A DNA stretch of 9,803 bases from an uncultured Lachnospiraceae bacterium (GTDB lineage: Bacteria > Bacillota > Clostridia > Lachnospirales > Lachnospiraceae). A program made the translations under genes and the position numbers. Positions 6,001 through 9,803 of this stretch are shown in pieces. The stretch lies in assembly GCA_902764045.1 (NCBI GenBank), contig CACWUI010000036.1, positions 1 through 9,803 of the forward strand. The letters are read 5' to 3'. How positions within the stretch are numbered: the first letter of the stretch is position 1; each line of letters opens with the position of its first letter. Under the pieces are notes generated by a model that saw only the letters and a list, made by a program, of their open reading frames with translations, was not told the origin of the DNA and did not search any database.

Positions 6001-6939
6001 ATGAAGATACGTAAAGTAGTAACAGGCATACTTCTTGCAGGAGGTATCTGCTCAGCAGCACTTGCAGTAGGAGCTAACACGGGTGCTGTTCAGGAAGTAG
6101 AAGCGGCTACAACTAAAACAACGGAAAAAAACGGCTGGAAAAAAGAAGATGGCGGCTGGAAGTATTATAAAAATGGTAAAGCATACACCGGCTGGCATAA
6201 AATGGGTAAAGCTGAAGGAGAAAAAACAACTCATTGGTCTTATTTTGGAAAAGACGGTAAAATATATACCGGTTGGCACAAAATGAGTAAATCTGAGGGT
6301 GAGAAAACAGTACACTGGTCATATTTTGGAGATAACGGGTGGTTACGGACCGGATGGCAGAAGATGGGCAAAGGAACATCTAATCCTGACGGCGGAAACA
6401 AGGCACATTGGTCATACTTTGGTGACAACGGATGGCTTCAAACAGGTTGGAAACATTTTAATGCTACAAGAAGAGAGCAGGCGCATGATTCATATTTCGG
6501 AAGTAACGGTTGGTTGGTTACATCCACTACTCTGAAGGTAGACGGAACCAAATACAAGTTTGATGCAAGGGGATGGGCTGCTAAAGCTGAAATTACTTCG
6601 ACAAGTGATGTTGACACATCAGGCTGGTCATCAGGTGTAGCGTCCGCGTACGGCGGAAAGACGGATCCCGGATGCGGTTCCATAACAGCTACGGGTGCAA
6701 GAGTTACGGAAAGTTCCATGGGTGTTGCTATTCCCATGGCCTGGGGAAGAAGAGACCTTCTCGGACACAAGGTTATGATCGCTTACGGTAACAAGGTAGT
6801 TACCGCCACTATCAACGATGTTGGCGGTATGGGCGGCGGATCACGTGCTCTTGATCTTCAGCCCGGAGTGTTCAGAGCATTTGGTTTTAACAGCTGCAAC
6901 AGCTGGGGACTTCGTACAGTTAAGTATAAGATTCTTTAA
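6001..6939 (+). CDS. Secreted cell-wall-binding repeat protein with C-terminal double-psi beta-barrel domain
   Basis: The 312-residue protein begins with a Sec signal peptide (basic MKIRK, hydrophobic core to about residue 24, likely cleavage after the VEAA at 33-36). About five aromatic/glycine repeats follow, at roughly 53-68, 80-95, 107-122, 138-153 and 164-178, each of the form SYFGxxGWLxTGWxKM; this is the choline/cell-wall-binding repeat type that anchors proteins to the envelope. Residues 208-312 form a double-psi beta-barrel-like domain related to RlpA and 3D proteins: GVASAYGGK, ITATG at 228-232, INDVGGMGGGSRALDL with Asp273 and Asp285 as candidate catalytic residues, and an ending WGLRTVKYKIL. 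The family includes lytic transglycosylases, so peptidoglycan cleavage or remodelling is inferred. ATG 6001 has AGGAG 10-15 bases upstream. It is a single-gene unit between its own promoter and terminator. Confidence 0.85.
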   Translation: MKIRKVVTGILLAGGICSAALAVGANTGAVQEVEAATTKTTEKNGWKKEDGGWKYYKNGKAYTGWHKMGKAEGEKTTHWSYFGKDGKIYTGWHKMSKSEGEKTVHWSYFGDNGWLRTGWQKMGKGTSNPDGGNKAHWSYFGDNGWLQTGWKHFNATRREQAHDSYFGSNGWLVTSTTLKVDGTKYKFDARGWAAKAEITSTSDVDTSGWSSGVASAYGGKTDPGCGSITATGARVTESSMGVAIPMAWGRRDLLGHKVMIAYGNKVVTATINDVGGMGGGSRALDLQPGVFRAFGFNSCNSWGLRTVKYKIL

Positions 6940-6972
6940 TTGATAAATTCACTTTTGTTTGCACATAAAATT

Positions 6973-6998
6973 AAACCACGCATCTGCGTGGTTTTTTT
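6973..6998 (+). terminator. Rho-independent terminator of the cell-wall-binding protein gene
   Basis: AAACCACGC (6973-6981) pairs perfectly with GCGTGGTTT (6986-6994) around an ATCT loop, and the T run goes on to 6998. It lies 33 bases after the stop codon at 6939. This is a textbook terminator. Confidence 0.95.
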
Positions 6999-7007
6999 AT
7001 ATTTATG

Positions 7008-7016
7008 TGTTACAAT
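7008..7016 (+). promoter_or_regulatory. Possible extended -10 promoter for the membrane protein/acyltransferase pair
   Basis: TGTTACAAT at 7008-7016 is an extended -10 element (TGn-TACAAT). I find no good -35 box at the right distance, where the terminator stem lies. Transcription would start near 7023, about 46 bases before the start at 7069. The GTGTTAnAAT core recurs before the gene at 8300. Confidence 0.5.
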
Positions 7017-7068
7017 AGACCGTGTAAAAAATTTGAAAGGAAATTCCCGGAAACGGGGATTATTAGAT

Positions 7069-7335
7069 ATGAGAAACAGATTAGCGCTCTTTTTTGCCAT
7101 ATCTGCAATAATATTGCCGCTTGTTTTTGCTATTGCAGGTCTTCTTGACGGACATACCCTGATAATTTCGGCCTGGATGATAATAGGAAGCCTGGTTTCT
7201 GCCGTTCCGGGTGTGTTTTCGTTTCTCTTTGCCAGAGGTACTAACAGACGATCCATCAAAGTTCTGTCCATAATACCTATTTTTTTCGTGATACCCTTTT
7301 TCTTTATACTTGGTATCGTTGTTTCTTTTCTTTGA
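7069..7335 (+). CDS. Small membrane protein, three predicted helices, unknown function
   Basis: I do not recognise this 88-residue protein. It is almost wholly hydrophobic, with probable transmembrane helices at about 5-25, 31-56 and 66-87 and a basic loop (RGTNRR) at 56-61 between the second and third. ATG 7069 was chosen because GGGGA at 7055-7059 lies 9 bases upstream; that site is in the 3' strand of a short hairpin (ATTCCCG, GAAA loop, CGGGGAT, 7044-7060). The frame is open further upstream through the terminator region, which makes a longer protein implausible. It ends 15 bases before the acyltransferase start, so the two are probably co-transcribed and may both act at the membrane, but nothing in the sequence ties it to a specific job. 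Confidence 0.65.
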   Translation: MRNRLALFFAISAIILPLVFAIAGLLDGHTLIISAWMIIGSLVSAVPGVFSFLFARGTNRRSIKVLSIIPIFFVIPFFFILGIVVSFL

Positions 7336-7350
7336 TGAAATGGGGGACTT

Positions 7351-8235
7351 ATGAACAACAGATTTTTGAACTACTTGCTTGATCATGATCCTGAAAAGAC
7401 GGCTTCAAAAAGGGGGTTATCATTCAGAAGATTTCTGAGGCCGGTTTTCGATGTGATCATTCCGTTAAAAACACCTGATAAGCTTCAGATATTAAGTCGC
7501 GGGAAGCTGCCTGCCGAAGGCAGACCCATTATTTTTGCGGCCACCCACGGTTTCAAAGAGGACGTTGACAACTCACTTTTGACCATAGGCAGGCACGCAT
7601 ACATCCTAGTGGGGAGTCTTGAGCAGTTTTTTAAAACAACAGACGGCATACTGGCATGGGCCAATGGCGTTATTCTTGTGGACAGGGCGGATAAGGAGAG
7701 CAGAAGAGCTTCCAAGGACAAGATGGTACATCTTTTGAAAATGGGGGGCAACGTGCTTATGTTCCCGGAGGGGACATGGAATCTGTCACCGAATCAGCTT
7801 GTTGCAGGTATTTTCCCCGGTGTATATGACACGGCAAAGGAAGCCGGGGCCCTTGTGGCGCCTGTAGCTACCCACAGGCACGGTGAGATGGTCTATTCCA
7901 TACTCGGAAATGCCTTTGATATTACCAAATACGAAAGAAGCAGGGGGCTTAAGATACTTCGTGATAAGATGGCTACGTTAAAGTGGCGGATCATGGAGGG
8001 GAAAACCCCGGTTATTAAACGCAGCACGCTTCCCACAGGGGATGAAGCAGATCTGTACTGGCAGCAGCAGATAAGCGATCTGAAGGACGAGGTTGACTAT
8101 TTCGAGCACGAATTAGAAGAAAGATCCGTATATAAACATAAGGATATTATCCACAAAGATGAGGTTTTTGACTTTATGAAGCGCATGCTTCCCCACCATA
8201 AAAATGCGTTTTTATTCAACAGAAAGCTTACCTGA
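7351..8235 (+). CDS. PlsC-type 1-acyl-glycerol-3-phosphate acyltransferase family protein
   Basis: The 294-residue protein carries the acyltransferase blocks of the PlsC/LPLAT family: HGFKED at 66-71, which is the catalytic HX4D motif (His66, Asp71) with Thr in place of the usual Asn before the His; GVILVDR at 106-112; and the substrate-binding FPEGT at 138-142. A PVATHRHGE strand at 171-179 follows. The family transfers acyl groups to lysophosphatidic acid or similar lipids at the inner face of the membrane. The region after about residue 200 is charged and longer than in the core domain, with a DLKDEVDYFEHELEER helix that may form a coiled coil. The exact acceptor cannot be told, so I give no gene symbol. 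A GGGGGA site only 3 bases before ATG 7351 is closer than ideal. Confidence 0.87.
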   Translation: MNNRFLNYLLDHDPEKTASKRGLSFRRFLRPVFDVIIPLKTPDKLQILSRGKLPAEGRPIIFAATHGFKEDVDNSLLTIGRHAYILVGSLEQFFKTTDGILAWANGVILVDRADKESRRASKDKMVHLLKMGGNVLMFPEGTWNLSPNQLVAGIFPGVYDTAKEAGALVAPVATHRHGEMVYSILGNAFDITKYERSRGLKILRDKMATLKWRIMEGKTPVIKRSTLPTGDEADLYWQQQISDLKDEVDYFEHELEERSVYKHKDIIHKDEVFDFMKRMLPHHKNAFLFNRKLT

Positions 8236-8243
8236 TTTTTTAA

Positions 8244-8272
8244 TGGTCAATCCTTATAATAAGTGTTATAAT
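8244..8272 (+). promoter_or_regulatory. Probable promoter for the unknown gene at 8300
   Basis: TATAAT at 8267-8272 is preceded by TGT, making an extended -10 element. TGGTCA at 8244-8249 is a weak -35 (4 of 6) with a 17-base spacer. A further TATAAT at 8255-8260 overlaps the spacer and has no good -35. The start of transcription near 8279 would leave a leader of only about 20 bases before ATG 8300. Confidence 0.65.
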
Positions 8273-8299
8273 GCCTGAAGTATTTTTTTGGAGGCAGAT

Positions 8300-9058
8300 A
8301 TGCTTGTCAGTGAGCTGATAGGAAGCAGCGTAATAATAAAATGCATAGTCAGAAATGAATCCGGTTATGTGGGAAGTATTGAAGTTTTTGCAGAGATCAT
8401 AAAGGCGGGTATGGTTCTCACCGCTTTGATCAAAGAAGGCGAGCTTGCGGGGAAGATCTGGGAGATAAATGTAAAGGACGCCCAGTTCAGTGAGCCGGAC
8501 GAGGGTTCCTATGCTTTGGGAGGTACCGGGAAGTGGAGTTCTATAAAGACAGTCTATGTAAATGATGTGGATTTTCTGATCGAATGGTATATCGATCATT
8601 CAAAACTTGAATATGAGCCGGAAATGCAGGAGGAAAAGAAAGCCTCCATACCTGAGGAATTAAAAAAGGAAGAGCCGAAGGTTAATTCGCAAATAAGCAC
8701 AGGTCATAAACTTCCTCTTATGCCCAAAGCGGACAACAGTGCTGAAGGCGCTATAGAAAAAGCGCCATGGTCCACGAATATCGAAGATAACCCCGTTACA
8801 CCCGGGATGTATGGTGTGGTCCGGTATGATTCCGAAAGAGGCTACAACAAATTAAGCAGGGTAAGTAAGGATGATTATGCCACAGAGGCTGAGGCCAATC
8901 AGGTAATGGCTGATGCGGCCCGGGAGTTTGCCGGTATAGTCAGAAGAGGGGGACACCTTATCGATATAAAAAGGCTTTCCCCCAACTCCATAAGAGTGGA
9001 ATATGTAAGTAACAGCGGAAACTCATCTTTTGTGATCTTCCAGATATTTGAAGGATAG
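8300..9058 (+). CDS. Hypothetical protein with two domains joined by a charged linker
   Basis: I do not recognise this 252-residue protein. The first about 100 residues look like a compact alpha/beta or beta-rich domain (SVIIKCIVRN, IEVFAEII, KIWEINVKDAQF, IKTVYVNDVDFLIEWYI). Residues about 104-165 are rich in Glu, Lys, Pro and Ser and look disordered. Residues about 166-252 form a second domain with an EAEANQVMADAAREFAGIV helix and C-terminal strands (IRVEYVSN, SSFVIFQIF). No signal peptide or membrane helix is visible, so it is probably cytoplasmic. ATG 8300 is preceded by GGAGG at 8290-8294, 5 bases away; a TTG at 8288 overlaps that site and is rejected. Its stop is 2 bases from the stop of the convergent corrinoid gene, with no terminator between them. 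Confidence 0.75.
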   Translation: MLVSELIGSSVIIKCIVRNESGYVGSIEVFAEIIKAGMVLTALIKEGELAGKIWEINVKDAQFSEPDEGSYALGGTGKWSSIKTVYVNDVDFLIEWYIDHSKLEYEPEMQEEKKASIPEELKKEEPKVNSQISTGHKLPLMPKADNSAEGAIEKAPWSTNIEDNPVTPGMYGVVRYDSERGYNKLSRVSKDDYATEAEANQVMADAAREFAGIVRRGGHLIDIKRLSPNSIRVEYVSNSGNSSFVIFQIFEG

Positions 9059-9060
9059 TA

Positions 9061-9803
9061 CTAACCCAACAAAGACTCAACCAGTCTCACGCAATCCGCC
9101 GCATCCTTTGAATAACCGTCGGCGCCTATCTCTTTTGCATAGCTGTCGGTGATGGCGGCTCCGCCGATGATGACCTTTGCGGCACAGCCCTTTTCCTTTG
9201 CCAGTTCCACCACATCCTTCATACGGACCATAGTAGTGGTCATAAGAGCGGACAGTCCTATAACGTCCGCTTTTTCTTTTATTGCGGAATCTACTATTGT
9301 TTCGGCAGGCACGTCCTTCCCCAGATCAATCACCTTATAGCCGTGGTTCTTAAGCATGAGAGTCACAAGATTCTTTCCGATATCATGTACGTCACCTTCC
9401 ACGGTGGCAATGACTATGATCCCCTTATTATCATCTCCTCCCTTTTCAAGCATGGGCTCGAGATACCCTATTGCCGTCTCCATGGCGTTTGCGGAAGCGA
9501 TGAGCTGTGGAAGGAAATACACCTTCTTTTCAAAAAGTTCACCCACTTTATTTATGGCGGGGATCAGATGAATGTTTATTATATCCCCGGGGGCTTCATT
9601 TGCATCAAGAGCAGCCTGTGCAAGGGAAACAATGTTATCCTTATTGCCGTCAAGAACTGCCTTATATACCGGGTTCAGATTTTCTGTATCTGAAACTTTC
9701 TTCTCCTTCGGTTTCTGTGACAGCGGCACCGGAGTTTTTTCTTCCATATGCTCCTCATAAAAATTGATCCGGTCTATATATCTCAGATCACTTCCCGTGC
9801 GAT
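9061..9803 (-). CDS. Corrinoid (B12) binding protein, possibly the C-terminal part of a MetH-type methionine synthase
   Basis: Minus-strand gene, possibly cut by the right edge. Counting from ATG at 9747, residues about 25-105 are the helical cap (LNPVYKAVLDGN through YFLPQLIASANAM), and 108-228 are the Rossmann-like B12 domain with the DxHxxG motif GDVHDIGKN (His121 is the lower cobalt ligand), GLSALMTTT at 164-172 and IIGGA at 193-197. The family shuttles methyl groups on cobalamin between methyltransferases. ATG 9747 has AGGAG 4 bases upstream (9751-9755 on the plus strand). However, the frame stays open to the edge (18 more codons, including DLRYIDRINFYEEH), and the Lys/Pro-rich first 24 residues look like an interdomain linker. 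I therefore favour the end of a larger MetH-like protein; a free MtaC/MtbC-type corrinoid protein starting at 9747 is the alternative. Confidence 0.85.
   Translation of the reverse strand, partial: RTGSDLRYIDRINFYEEHMEEKTPVPLSQKPKEKKVSDTENLNPVYKAVLDGNKDNIVSLAQAALDANEAPGDIINIHLIPAINKVGELFEKKVYFLPQLIASANAMETAIGYLEPMLEKGGDDNKGIIVIATVEGDVHDIGKNLVTLMLKNHGYKVIDLGKDVPAETIVDSAIKEKADVIGLSALMTTTMVRMKDVVELAKEKGCAAKVIIGGAAITDSYAKEIGADGYSKDAADCVRLVESLLG

Noticed and set aside
6940..7068. Upstream extension of the small membrane protein
   Set aside because: It would run through the terminator at 6973-6998 and the promoter, and its residues are unlike a coding segment.
9149..9767. Plus-strand frames opposite the corrinoid protein
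   Set aside because: They are antisense shadows; the minus-strand frame carries the complete B12-binding motifs.

Overview
The window looks like a chromosomal segment of a Firmicute, most likely a Lachnospiraceae-type clostridium. The basis is moderate base composition, strong AGGAGG-like ribosome binding sites, TTG starts on ftsZ and rpsI, the FtsZ tail peptide IPTFLKN, and consensus sigma-A promoters with 17-base spacers. The genus assignment is an inference; no rRNA or other marker is present.

Left part (1-2703): the end of a division and cell wall (dcw) cluster. It holds the C-terminal 246 codons of an FtsW-type lipid II polymerase, then ftsQ/divIB almost touching it, then ftsZ behind its own promoter region and with a TTG start. 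No ftsA lies between ftsQ and ftsZ. Right after ftsZ is an 85-base cluster of three GGGAGAC repeats; the middle copy folds into a hairpin followed by five Ts and probably terminates ftsZ transcription.

Middle (2844-5830): translation genes. lepA (EF4) is followed by rplM-rpsI (L13-S9). A perfect TTGACA-17-TATAAT promoter overlaps the lepA stop codon, and the predicted rplM transcript begins at a hairpin that looks like a ribosomal-protein leader. The end of rpsI is the most unusual spot in the window. Its last codons and the following bases are repeated in inverted orientation 120 bases downstream (28 of 29 matches), enclosing a strong terminator and running into a second long hairpin.

Right part (5831-9803): a second perfect consensus promoter drives a secreted protein with about five cell-wall-binding repeats and a C-terminal double-psi beta-barrel (RlpA/3D-like) domain, closed by a clean terminator. 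Next come a small three-helix membrane protein, a PlsC-type acyltransferase 15 bases behind it, and an unrecognised 252-residue protein with its own extended -10 promoter. Convergent to that, only 2 bases away, is a corrinoid (B12) binding protein on the minus strand. Its reading frame stays open to the window edge, so it may be the C-terminal part of a MetH-type methionine synthase.

Most genes are ordinary housekeeping genes. I see no phage, insertion sequence, CRISPR array, tRNA or rRNA, and no clear new multi-gene system. The points worth following up are the inverted copy of the rpsI end, the repeat cluster after ftsZ, the rplM leader, and the 5' hairpin of the secreted protein.
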